From Phytophthora hibernalis (taxonomy: Eukaryota > Oomycota > Peronosporomycetes > Peronosporales > Peronosporaceae): a DNA stretch of 64,000 bases. The stretch is taken from assembly GCA_012656075.1 (NCBI GenBank), contig JAAKBF010000003.1, forward strand, positions 1 to 64,000, in the 5' to 3' direction. The notes under the pieces were generated by a model that was not told the DNA's origin, did no database searches, and worked only from the letters and a program-made list of their open reading frames with translations. The position numbers were made by a program, and so were the translations under genes. Of the stretch, positions 54,089 to 64,000 are shown one piece after another. Every line of letters begins with the position of its first letter. The stretch's first letter is position 1.

Positions 54089-54144
54089 CGAGGCGTATCT
54101 GCTGCATGTAAAGTGGTCGACTAATCTATATTCGGCAGGCGTCC
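54089..54144 (-). repeat. Right terminal inverted repeat
   Basis: Inverse of 49466-49521 with four mismatches. ATT follows at 54145-54147. Confidence 0.85.
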
Positions 54145-54206
54145 ATTCTCTGTTGCTGGCGCCGCAATGTCGTAATTTACGACATAACAAAAAATGCATG
54201 AGACAA

Positions 54207-54378
54207 GAGGACTCTTCTGAGAGGGTACTGCTCACTGTTTTGACGTATTTCGACGTCGCGGAGATTTATCCTTGAGAACGAGCAGAAACGCATTGGGTTC
54301 TTGGAAATTCAGTCGATTTCCGCCGCAGCTTTAAGTTTGGGTACTGCTTCTCTTATTGTACAAATTGGTTCGTTGCAA
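54207..54378 (+). promoter_or_regulatory. Rearranged 5' flank of coiled-coil copy E
   Basis: 54207-54322 repeats the internal coiled-coil exon snippet found at 47200-47307. It then switches near GATTTCCGCC to the normal upstream sequence of the gene (GCAGCTTTAAG...TGTACAAATTGG), which is also at 47060-47012 in reverse. The native promoter is thus cut back to about 55 bp here. Confidence 0.6.
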
Positions 54379-57300
54379 TGGTGAAGAAGGAGGATGAAGA
54401 GGAGGAGCTTCGTGAGGAAGCTTTGGTTGAGTGGGTTTCTCGAGGACGAGCTGCACAGGATTTCACGATGGACAAGATGATCAGTACGGTAGTTTTGCTT
54501 TTTGTCTTACAGATACTCATTCTAACTCTTGTGTACTTTCTCATCATGTAGAACTTTGGGATGAAGAAGATGAAGGTCACGAAGAGGAGGAAGATGAAGA
54601 TGACTTGACAGATAAACAGGAACGTATAAAGGGTTATCAGGTGCTCGGACCTCTCGTGGATCAAGCGAAGGAAACAGTTTTACAGTTTAAAGAGACGGCA
54701 ATTGAGGACGGAAAAAGGCGTTGGCTACGGCCTGGAAGTATGCAGAGCTGCCTCCATTACGACGTCGTAGATTGATGCGTCAACATGTTGCTCACGTCCA
54801 TGAAAGGGATGCCGAGACGCAAAAGTACTCACAGATTCATCAACGTGTTGCAGAAGAGATGAAGGATGCTCGTATTATGGAGGAGGAGCTCCGTTTTGGA
54901 CTAAAGAAGCGAAACAAACGCCACGCTCCTCTTCTGAACCGCTTTCAAGAGTTGAAAGCCGAAGCGAGCAGGATAGAGCAGGAAAAAGCGTTAGAAGAAA
55001 TTCAGGAACGTCGTCGTGAACGGATTGACAAGGCGACGAAGGAGAAACATCGTCTACAGCAGGAAAAAGAGCAGAAAGCGGAGAATTTGCTGGTGCAACG
55101 TCGACAGCGAAATTTGAAATTCTGGCAGAAACAACTCGTGGAAGCGCGAGAATTCGCAGCAGCAGACGCATGAGCGAGAGCGAAAGGAGGAGTTTGACAG
55201 GAAAGTGGAGGACATGAAGGAAGAAATGCGTATCGTCGAGGAAGAGGAAAGTGTGGATGCTGAGCAGGCGTTTGAACGCCTTCAAACCACTTCGTCTATT
55301 GGGATATTCGATACAGCTTTCGAGCCGGGGAATGGAACTCGGCTACAGATGGAGGACATCGTACGGGTCTTGGTACGTGGGGTTACAAAGTAGTTCTTGA
55401 GATAGTGGGTTTTAATTTTTAATTTTGATCGAAAGATAATGCTCATCATTCTGATGTGTAAACCAGACGAGCACACGGTAGCAATTTCGACGTCGCGGGG
55501 TTTATCCTTGAGAACGAGCAGAAACGCATTGGGCTCTTGGAAATTCAGTCCAAGGTGTCGATGTTACGTGAGAAGCTGGAGCAAGTGGATCAGGCGAAAA
55601 CAAACCTGGGACTCGACATGAGGACAATTCTCGAACGAAAGGATCACGTGATTCAAGAGATTAAGCAAGTAAGTGCGGAACGGGACAATTTGAATGAGGA
55701 ACTTGCAGGTCCACCGCGACGAGACCCATCCGAGCTTGAAAAGCAGCAGTTCCACACGTTAGTGACGCGCCGAGCAGTCTACATGAAGCAGCTTGGCGAT
55801 TTAGATTCGCGAATCGCAAACATTCAAAAGCGAACGGCAATCATCCACCGATCGGAAGCGTCCTTTCTGCCGTTGCTGAGAGAAGCGGAAGAAAAACTAT
55901 ATGAGGCTCAGGCGCAGTTTGGTTCGATCGAAAAAGATCGCCATGAACTTCCTGTGATAGTTGGAAAGGCCATCTTTCAGCAACAGGGTGTGGTACTTGA
56001 TACAGTCCAAGCAGTGAGTGAAATACCAATCCAGGTTCCCAAACCCTCATCAACCCTACGCAACTACTGAATCAAGTTACAATGGAGAGCAAGTTTGAGA
56101 TTTTGAAGAGTGCTGTTGCTCCTGCGAATGAGCATTACAAAAAGCAAAGATGCAAGCTATCGAAAGTTGGAAAGTAAATGAGTTTCGATCATTAGCTGAA
56201 CAGGAGTTAGACAGCGCCAAAGCACGTCTGGTCAAAGTCAGAGATCGCTACTTGGAGCTCCAGACCACCACACTCCGCGGTGACATCGTCCACGCCATCC
56301 AGAAGTGCCATATAGTGGACCATATTGCTGGAAATGGTCGGTATACTAACCTCTCTCCATGCTGTAGCAAGATGGCAACAAGTTACGGCAATGTATTTTC
56401 CCTTTGAAGGGTCAAATCGAGTGGTGGAGTCATCTAATGCCAAAGAAATCAATGGGTTTGACGTACTCCATTGAACAAAATGGAAGAATGCTGGCTGAAG
56501 GAGAGACAATAGGAAGATCACAGGGTGTTTCCATCTCCCTAAGCGCTGTTTCTACAAAATTCAAATGAGCGTCGGTATTCAAAGAACTGCGCTTATTGTC
56601 AACGACACGAACACGGAAGATGACCTGGAGGACCCTGAACAGCTCCCAGTACTATCGGAAGATTGGAAATTATACGTTGGTCCTGAAATGGACTCCTTGC
56701 AGCAGCACACGTTACGAGATTTTGGTGGCAAAGTATGGGATAAGGTGTCCAAATTCTCTAGGAGCGAACAATCGTGGACTAATCGTTTACTTTTCAACTG
56801 TGTACGTGTAGGTTCTGCGAACTGGAGACAACTTGACTTTTGATTTTCCAGGCATACGTCTCTGTTTTAGTTTGGAGATTTCCCATCGAGGTATCATTGA
56901 TCCCAAACGCAAGTTGCATCGCTACGTGATAAACAACATGGTCAGATATGAAGAGCGATTAGAAGATTGTCGAGAAGAGGAAAACCGCGTGCGGCTTCTC
57001 CAAAGAGAGAAACACTTTGTCTCGGAGATGGTCAAGACGATGCGAATGCAGTCAAAGAAGACAAGTAGTCAGCGGGCGACAGAACTTCTACAAGAGTTGA
57101 TCCAAGTGGAGAGAAGCAAAACGAAAATGTGGGACTCGACTTGATTTCACGGCCATTTCCAGCGGTTCAAACGGGCCGAGTATGTGAACATGCTACATGC
57201 TGAGATTAAAAAGGAGGTACGAGCTGTTGTCCGTCAACATGTTTGGTTGAATACTGACTAATCTATGCGTACACAACTACATGTAGATCGCAGTACAAAT

Positions 57301-60300
57301 CGACTATAGCATTGCTATTCGGCAAGGAAGGGTCAGTGAAAGTGAGATGTTGGCTGCTGGCACTCCTCCGATCGTGGTTGATTCTTCGATACATGGACAG
57401 AGAAAAGAAGAGTCAAGGTGGGTTGTGCCCTTCTTACCTTCGGCTAGGTACTAGAAATTCTAACGCGTTTCGGCTGCAGGATGGAGTTTCAAGCACGAAA
57501 ATCTGCGTTAATGGAACCAAAGAGACTGACAGTACAGAGGTTTCTAGGCGACTACTGCAGCTTCAAATCTCAAACTGCTATAAGCTCAATGACTATGGCT
57601 GGGGCGCACCGGAAAGAGACCATGATTGTCGGAGTTCGATATGAGTGGCGTGAAGCCCGAACAAAACTCCATATTATGCATAAGGTTCGTACAAGTTGAG
57701 TTTGCTATCCCCGCTACGCCCTTACTGACTTCATGTTAGCTATGTGGTCCTTCCTGCAACTCGGAAGACAGTGATACATGAGAAGATGGAATGGTTTCAC
57801 CTGGACAACGCAAACGCAGTTTCCTTGGCTAGCTCATGTGCTAAGGCACTACGTCGTAAACGGAAGGAAGAGGCAGAAGCTCGAGTTCTCCTGGTTGCGA
57901 AAATGCAAAAATTGAGCAGTTGCAACAAGAAACACAGAAGAATATTCAGGAGGAGAACGAGTCTGCTATCCTAGAAGCCAAGGAAGATGAGTTCCTGTCT
58001 CAACAGTTGCGGCGTGAGCTAGAACGCAGAGAAAAGTTGCTTTACGCAGACGCTATTCGATTGACGACATACAATGAGAATATTTCCTCCCAGATTGATT
58101 TTCAAGTGCAGAGAAAACTAAACGTACTCGGACAACAAGCCGCTGGAGCTTCTGAGGCGGTGGTGAATGAGGAAAAGGAGAACTTTGCTCGACAGTTTGT
58201 CCAAGGAAAATTAGCGTTAGTGAGAAAAACTTGGGAACGAAAAACAAAGCGCGTTGTTAACAAGCGGATCAAAGATCGAAAGGAGCGAGAGTTCAGGATC
58301 CGACAAGAGGGAGAACTCATGAAGGAGGTCAATGAGTCTCGTAATCGTGAGCAGTCTCGGGTCAAGACGGTGTCTGGGCTGATTGGAGGACGACGCCGAG
58401 CTGCGTTCTTGATCTTGTCACTTCAAGCAAGACAAGAGGACTCTTCTGAGAGGAGGCCATGGCGCAAGATGCACACGCAACACGTTTACCGTGCAGCGTT
58501 GTCCGCGCTCACTATCTCTATAGCCTTTATCTGCCCGCTTTCTGCGTTCCGCATCATGAAGCTTTCAAGCTGCAATTGAACAAGTCTTCAAGTGCGAGCA
58601 TCTCGAGCTGAAAGCGTGGGGTACGAAGTATGACTTCGGCTTGAAGTGCAAGAAGTGTGGGAAAGAAATGTCCAAATCGTGTGATGACCCCACCCCGACC
58701 AAGCTCGAGGAGGAGATCCAGAGCTCGATGAAGATGTCCGAATTCACCGCGCACAAACCAGTAGTGGTATCGCGTTCCGGTTCAAAGATGCAGACCATCT
58801 AAGTAAGGTTGAGAATGAACGTCTCCGGCTGGAGAAAGAGGCTCGATCGATAGAAGAACAGGAAGCCATGCTGTATGATCGCTTGACCCCAAGTCTATTG
58901 ACGATTTTAACTATCGCCATGGAATCAATCGCGGGACACTGCTCGGAAATGCTGACAGCTCGGACCCATTGTATCCACGATTGGTCCAGGATATTCATCG
59001 GGCATCGCACCAGGACGAAATTCTCTTCCACGGACGACTTCGCAATGTCAACTTTCGCATTCAACAGATCTTCGGCCAGCATGCAGAGTGCACCAATCGA
59101 CTTGGGATACAGGTAATATGAAGTGATTGGCAATGACTACGCTAATCCTAATCCTTACATCATTGAATGTGTAGCGTGCCTTTTAGAGAACGTTCAGCTC
59201 GAAAATGAGACCGTACTGAGGAAGCTTCCCTAATCGAAGCTGATCATGCGCGAACTGTGGCTCTGATTGAAGAAGATGAAGCAGTATTGAAGAACTTAAA
59301 GGAAGCGAAAACGAGACTAACCGCAACTAAAAAAACGAGAGGTACGCTCCATTGAACTCTGATGTAGGTTGAGGACAACTAATCTCATTAGGTGTTTAGG
59401 CGGCATACTACGCGATTGAAGGTGTCGAAGAGGAAGCTGAGTTCTCCGAGTTTCACGCTCCTGCGCTTATCAAAAGTAGTGATGAGATGAACGCTGTCTA
59501 CCAACGTATTAAAGCCGAATTCGAGTTCGTCGCCCATCAGGTTGTGACTTCAAAGGAACGACTTGAGAAAGCTGTTGGAGAACGCAACAAAGTCGACGAG
59601 TTGATGAATCGACTTTACTGCCGGACGCAGAACTCGATTCTGCGAACAAAGTATGGGTTTGTCAAGGTAAAGTACTATCGAGTGAAGGATAGCTGCGTGG
59701 TGACACCATTACACTGGGAAGCAACACTTTACATTCCCATGGACGAGATTCTAGCCTACGAAGCCATGTACAGGGAGGAAGAGTGCTTTACTATGGCCGA
59801 TGAAGATGACAGAACACACAATTTTGTGCGAATAGAGCGAGAGATGGAAGTCTCCGAACGTCGCAAAATGGAGATTGAAGAGAAGCAAATTCGCGAAATA
59901 ATGGCGTGGCGTGCGAAGAAAGAAGTTGAGGAAGTCCTACTGACAAAGGTGATTTGTCAAGACGAGTTAGAGTCTCAGTTGGTGTACGAGATGGAGGGAC
60001 GAAAAGCTAGTCTTGAATCTGCTCATAAAGAGGCGATGAAGCTTCAGCGACGAGGTCGGGTATACCCTTCTCGAATACGACGACCACTTTCACAACGTCC
60101 TAGTCGACTGGATGCTAAGCGAGTTGCTCGAGCAAGTGAAAAACGTTTGGCCATGGCTAGCATTGAGCAAGCTCTGCTAGCGAAGGAGAATCAACTGAGG
60201 CAGGAGAGTAAACGTGAACGGGACGCTATTGCAGTGGAAACTTTAACTCGTGAGGTATTTGGTGAATTGTTAGGAGATGCCATCAAAGTGCTCTGCGAAG

Positions 60301-61278
60301 AGCGACTTCAGGAGACGAAACACGAAGCTGAAGAACTTCTTCGTTTGAAAGGGAACGCCATCATCACGACTAATGGTCAAGCAATAGTTCATGGTGCAGT
60401 TGTTGTACAATTACTGGGACTTGATCGACTGTGGGTTGCAAGGAAACAGAAGTACACTCTGTTGTATTCCACCTGGGGCCACGAGTTTGCTAAGCTGCAG
60501 TTGGTTCGAAATGAGATGGCACGGCGTGAAGAACTTCGACGGCTTGCAGAGGAAGATAGACTTCTACACGAGGCTCGACGCAAGGAAATGCTGGCCGAAG
60601 AACGTTTGTGTCGGAAATTCTACGTCGAAGAAATAGTGCTTTGCATGCAGGAGAGGAAGGCGATGACAAACGCCGAGATGGAGATGAAGGAATACATTCG
60701 ACAGCTTGAGCTCGAGGCTATGAAGTCGAAGTACTCGAGAATGGTCGAAGATAGGAATCGCGTGAATGACAAAGCCGCTCGTCGTCTTGAGATTAAGTTG
60801 GGAAAGAACGAACAGCATCGCTTACATCGTGAATGGAGGCAAATGAAGACCGAAGACGAGTTGTCGATGCAGATCCGCGAGAAAGAAATCGCTGAGGCTT
60901 TAGCTGAAGCACTGGAGCGTCAGTTTGAAAAATACCTCGCTGATCAGTTGGTACAAGGAAAAGTTACAGCCGAAATGGAGGCAAGTCGTCTGGCTGATAA
61001 ACTGCGTGAGGCTCAACAGGTTGCAGCGGAAAATCGCAGAACCTTCGAGATGAAAATGGTGCAGGAACGAATGATCGCGACAGTGGAGACATTCTACACA
61101 CTTGGAGGTAGAGTGGATGGACGCTATTGAAAGAGCCAAGTTTTGGGAACACCGAGTGCTACCACTTGAACAAAATCTAAAGAGAATGGAGCCTGATGTC
61201 AAGCGAATACAAGAAGAAAGGGAGCATGTTGTTAATGATGCCAAGTCCAAGAGAGAATACGCTGACAAGTGCAGAAAG
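54379..61278 (+). pseudogene. Large coiled-coil protein gene, copy E, from its own start codon
   Basis: The longest copy. Exon 1 is 54379-54483; intron 54484-54551 (GTACGG...ATGTAG); exon 2 from 54552 (LWDEEDEGHEEEEDEDD). Further blocks: 54721-55173, 55160-55393, 55537-56070, 56150-56407, 56565-56843, 56833-57144, 57312-57699, 57744-58579, 58570-58800, 58868-59116 and 59487-61130. Frameshifts are visible at about 54711, 55160, 56050, 59185 and 59335. The gene encodes almost continuous Glu/Lys/Arg coiled coil, interrupted by a C-x-H...CxxC zinc-knuckle-like motif near 58600. The 3' end is cut at about 61278, where the sequence jumps to a CRN upstream region, losing the Cys-rich C-terminus. The block 56900-58560 is almost identical to copy C, indicating recent duplication or conversion. 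Confidence 0.75.
54484..54551 (+). other. Intron 1 of coiled-coil gene, copy E
   Basis: A 68-nt GTACGG...ATGTAG intron, phase 1, joining MDKMI to LWDEED codons. Confidence 0.7.
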
Positions 61279-61503
61279 TCCTGCAGCTGTAATAGCTGCT
61301 CGACGACTGAGATGTTCCAGCTGAGAGCGAGAGGGCGCGTCCCTATTAATAGATCTTGGAACACTGATATATTCAATAGAACAGGTTTACCGCAAGGAAA
61401 AGCGTCTCATGATTGGTTGGAAGTCTATGTGACACGCCGTCTTTTCCGCCCAGAAATTCTCCCTCGTTCTTCCTCATTCTAGAATCTGCCGCGTGGAGGA
61501 AAG
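61279..61503 (+). promoter_or_regulatory. CRN 5' flank/promoter, joined to copy E
   Basis: Collinear with 8850-8622 (minus). It starts at TCCTGCAGCTGTAATAGC immediately after the copy E breakpoint and includes the initiator-like CATTCTAGAATCTG about 30 bases before the ATG at 61504. An ORF (61102-61482) reads across the junction but is fortuitous. Confidence 0.6.
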
Positions 61504-63206
61504 ATGGTGAAGCTCTTCTGTGCTATCGTTGGTGTGGCAGGAAACGCGTTTGAGGTGGACATCGACGAGGGCGCGTCTGTGTCAGCGTTGAAGAAGGCGA
61601 TCAAAATGGAGAAGATGTATCAGTTTCCTGCTGACGAGCTGCAGCTCTTCCTGGCGAAGACGGCGGGCGGCGCGTGGCTGCCAGACGACGATGACCTGGA
61701 CAAGATGCTGCAGAATAAAGTTGACACATCGAAGATGAAGAAGCTGCGCGCGTCGTGGAAGTTGAACAAGCCAACCCTGTTTGGGCCAGACGTTTCGCTT
61801 GGAGAGGACGTGGTTCACGTGCTGGTGGTGGTCCCCCTCCGCAAGAGCAACCTCCAACCGAGGCTACTCTCTAACAAGAAGCGAAAGCTGGCTGAACTGA
61901 AGGAGGACATTACGCCGTCCTCGTTTGCGAAGTGTAAGGGGAGAAACGGTTGGGTGAAATGGTTGAAATCATTCAAGGGCCAAATTGAGTGCCATCGCGT
62001 TGAAAATTTGGACGCCAAACCGTCGATTCCTGTTGTGCTCTTGAACAAAACGTTCGCCAGATTTGAGGAAAATTGCAACCAGATCGAGTTCGACGAGAAA
62101 GACTGTAACTTTGCGAGGCAGCTGTGTCTTGGTATGTCCGCTCCTTACGAAAGCGAAGCAGAATTGGCGGAGACGGCGCGGGGGCTGCTGACAGAATATC
62201 TGCTCGCTGACTATCCCGCCTCGACGATTACTCCGGCAACTGTCAATGGATCGGTATCAGATGGTTCCTATCGTTTTGGTGAGACGCTGCTGCTTAATTT
62301 GGAATGCAAACTCCAGAAAGGAGATGGTGGTGGGGATCCAACGATGCAAAATATCGCGTACTACATCAAGAACTTGCCAGACGTGGTCGACCGTCAATTC
62401 CCGTGTTTCTTGGTGGATATTTGTGGACCACTCATGAGCGTGTTTGGAATCGTAAACACGGGGACGAAGATGCGATTTGTGAGCCGCTAGCTACGAGTTT
62501 CCCTCTGCTTTTCTTCGATAACGAGAGAATGATGGTGTCGTTGACTCGGTTGTGCGCGTCATTGAAGACTGCTCTGCAAGAGCTGACGAATGATCTCAGT
62601 AGTACCGGTAGCCGTCAAAATCGCGCGCCTGCAACTAACATCAGTCGCTTGGGGTTCCCGTATAAAGATTCTGTCGAAGTCAACGGATCAGCAATCTCAT
62701 TTCAATATCTCACAGTCGTTCAGCGGTACGTTTTCAACGCGCGTGGTGGTGAAAACGACGTCATTGTCAAGTTCGCTAAGCGATACGGGAAGGAAGTCCA
62801 TGAATATTGTTTTGAGGCCGGATTTGCCCCCAAACTATTGTACTGTGAATCCTTACCAAATGATTGGGTGTTCGTCGTTATGGAGCAACTTCCGTTGGTT
62901 TCCCTCCGTCAAGCCAAATTGGACGGCAATGGTGGGATGATCAGTATCCAGCTGCTCAAGATCAAGCGCACCCTCGCAAAGGAATCTTTCGTCCATGGCG
63001 ATCTTCGTGAGAGTAATGTGATGTGGGATACGTCCAAGAACCGAGTCGTTTTGATCGATTTCGATTGGTCGGGAAGGGATGGTGTCAACAGATATCCACC
63101 ATTTATGAACCCTGAAGTACCATGGCCGCAAGGAGCAGCGTCTGAGAAACCACTTCAGGTTAAGCATGATGAGTATTGGTTTGAGGTGATCCGCTGTCAG
63201 CTGTGA
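61504..63206 (+). pseudogene. Crinkler (CRN) effector with nuclease-like and kinase-like domains
   Basis: ATG at 61504. The header has [27 protein letters not shown] at residues 46-52, AWLPDDDDL and HVLVVVP at residues 105-111. A middle domain (residues about 140-320) includes [17 protein letters not shown], with an E-x-K arrangement like PD-(D/E)xK nucleases. The C-terminal domain, in the frame ending at 63206, has VIVKFAKRYG, VFVVMEQLP, the catalytic loop FVHGDLRESNVMW and metal-binding DFDW, so a kinase-like fold. The two frames swap at a G run, 62460-62463: the first frame stops at 62490, and the second runs on to 63206. A one-base loss there explains the break. CRN proteins with nuclease plus kinase bodies are known. 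Expected site of action is the host nucleus. Confidence 0.85.
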
Positions 63207-64000
63207 TCGGAAGTCATTGGCAGTCGCTCGGCGACCGGATTTGTGACGAGAACCCGAGGAGCGAGGCAGAAGCAGAAGCAGCGGGCATGCCGCCATCAAG
63301 CCCGAAGCATCATCCGTGCGACGGTATCCGAGAACTGTAGGAGCTCAATTAGTGGTCGATCTGCTTCTATCGGATAGGGCAGAGCGTAGAAGATTGCGCA
63401 CCAAGGTTCAAAATACGTCCGCATTACAATACAATAATCTTGACTAAGCTTAGTACATATACGTGTTATTGGTTCGCGGGCTGCTGGCAGGGCTCCCGAT
63501 TATAGCAATGCTATAATAGCATGGTTTTTATAATAATTTCCTATGAAACCATAAATATATTTGATTCTGCCAACCATGAAGACCATACCGTCAAAATTCC
63601 AACCGCGTCTGACCAAAGTCCAACAGTACCGGTAAGGCCAAAATCAGTTTTGTGCCATTTTTTCTGTTTAATGACACGCCGCACACTCACCATTCGCTGC
63701 CACATGCTCATTCAGCGTTTGGAGCCGCAGCAGACCGAAGCAAGCGTGGAGACCAGCGTGGAGGCTGTGCGTCGACGGACCGCCGCCCCGAGCGGCGTTC
63801 TTCAACAAGGCCGTGGCAGCTGCGCGCTGGCGGTCGTGAACATGACCAAGGCTGCACACGGGAGCAAGAGCAAGGAGGCTGCCGCTGGAGAACGCTTCGT
63901 GGGCGACACTTGGGCTCGCCCGCTGCGTGCATGTGCTTGCGTATTGTGATGGTGCGCGTGCGCCTTTGTGCTTACCCATGACGGTGCCTCCGGGTGGGGG
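63207..64000. other. No confident gene; AT-rich palindrome and GC-rich ORF at edge
   Basis: A 15-bp palindrome (TATAGCAATGCTATA) lies at 63501-63515 in an AT-rich stretch. From 63673 (plus) there is an ORF with ATG to 63949, rich in Arg/Ala (VVNMTKAAHGSKSKEAAAGE). It overlaps open frames on the other strand, so it may be only composition. It could be the first exon of a gene beyond the window. Confidence 0.35.

Larger units (their letters stand above)
49466..54144. mobile_element. Harbinger/PIF-like DNA transposon with DUF6818 and SET genes (4679 bp)
   Basis: Inverted termini are 49466-49521 and 54089-54144, identical at 52 of 56 positions (start GGACGCCTGCC), flanked on both sides by ATT, a 3-bp target duplication as used by Harbinger elements. 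Contents: a plus-strand DDE transposase remnant with an intron, a minus-strand DUF6818/Myb-like gene, and a minus-strand SET-domain gene. Transposase plus Myb/SANT-type helper is the normal Harbinger pair; the SET gene is extra. It is inserted in the piggyBac-like remnant. Confidence 0.7.
47580..54195. mobile_element. piggyBac-like element remnant, split by a nested Harbinger-like element
   Basis: The CRN sequence ends at about 47578, and coiled-coil flank resumes at about 54200. Near each end sits a 22-bp palindromic block: CAATGTCGTATCTTACGACG at 47604-47623 and CAATGTCGTAATTTACGACA at 54165-54184. Between them is a minus-strand piggyBac transposase remnant (47922-49321) and the 4.7-kb nested element. 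Without the nested element the unit is about 1.9 kb. The limits are inferred, and the TTAA target site expected of piggyBac was not confirmed. Confidence 0.5.

Noticed and set aside
61102..61482. 126-codon ORF bridging copy E and the CRN promoter
   Set aside because: It reads across a rearrangement joint into non-coding promoter sequence. The same promoter upstream of the CRN at 8621 shows no conserved coding there.

Overview
The window looks like an oomycete genome, most likely Phytophthora. It carries two RXLR-dEER secreted effectors, three Crinkler (CRN) heads with the LxLFLAK motif, Ty3/gypsy elements of oomycete type, a hAT element, piggyBac-like and Harbinger-like DNA transposons, short GT-AG introns of about 60-75 nt, and kinase and small zinc-binding genes typical of a eukaryotic protist. 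No rRNA gene, tRNA gene or CRISPR array was seen.

Layout. 1-2.0 kb: two head-to-head RXLR genes; the left one is frame-broken. 2.6-10.5 kb: two copies (A plus strand, B minus strand) of pieces of a very large coiled-coil gene, flanking a CRN gene with an NTPase plus nuclease body. 10.5-14.3 kb: a decayed plus-strand Ty3/gypsy element cut into copy B. 14.3-20.0 kb: gag-like and membrane-segment-rich ORFs on both strands, from one or more further retroelements. 20.3-28.7 kb: a minus-strand Ty3/gypsy element with gag, protease, RT, two RNase H domains, integrase and chromodomain; a tRNA-type primer-binding site and a probable 5' LTR lie at its right end. 28.7-38.1 kb: copy C of the coiled-coil gene, split by a hAT transposon with an 8-bp target duplication. 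38.1-44.9 kb: an apparently native gene island holding a MAPKK-like kinase, an armadillo-like gene and three paralogous small Cys/His genes. 45.1-47.0 kb: internally deleted copy D. 47.2-54.2 kb: a CRN head truncated by a piggyBac-like element, itself interrupted by a Harbinger-like element carrying a SET methyltransferase gene. 54.2-63.2 kb: copy E of the coiled-coil gene, fused to the promoter of a CRN gene with nuclease-like and kinase-like domains. 63.2-64 kb: no clear gene.

How it fits together. The recurring unit is a coiled-coil gene fragment joined to a CRN head. It was copied at least three times, and breakpoints and indels shared between copies allow a relative history. Copy A carried along the last-exon fragment of the kinase beside copy C, so C is in the ancestral position. 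Copies A and B share derived indels. Copies C and E are nearly identical over long stretches. Most effector and repeat-family genes here carry frameshifts; whether these are decay or assembly error cannot be settled from the sequence alone. The most unusual object is the 4.7-kb element at 49466-54144, with 56-bp inverted termini, a transposase remnant, a DUF6818/Myb-like gene and a SET-domain gene.
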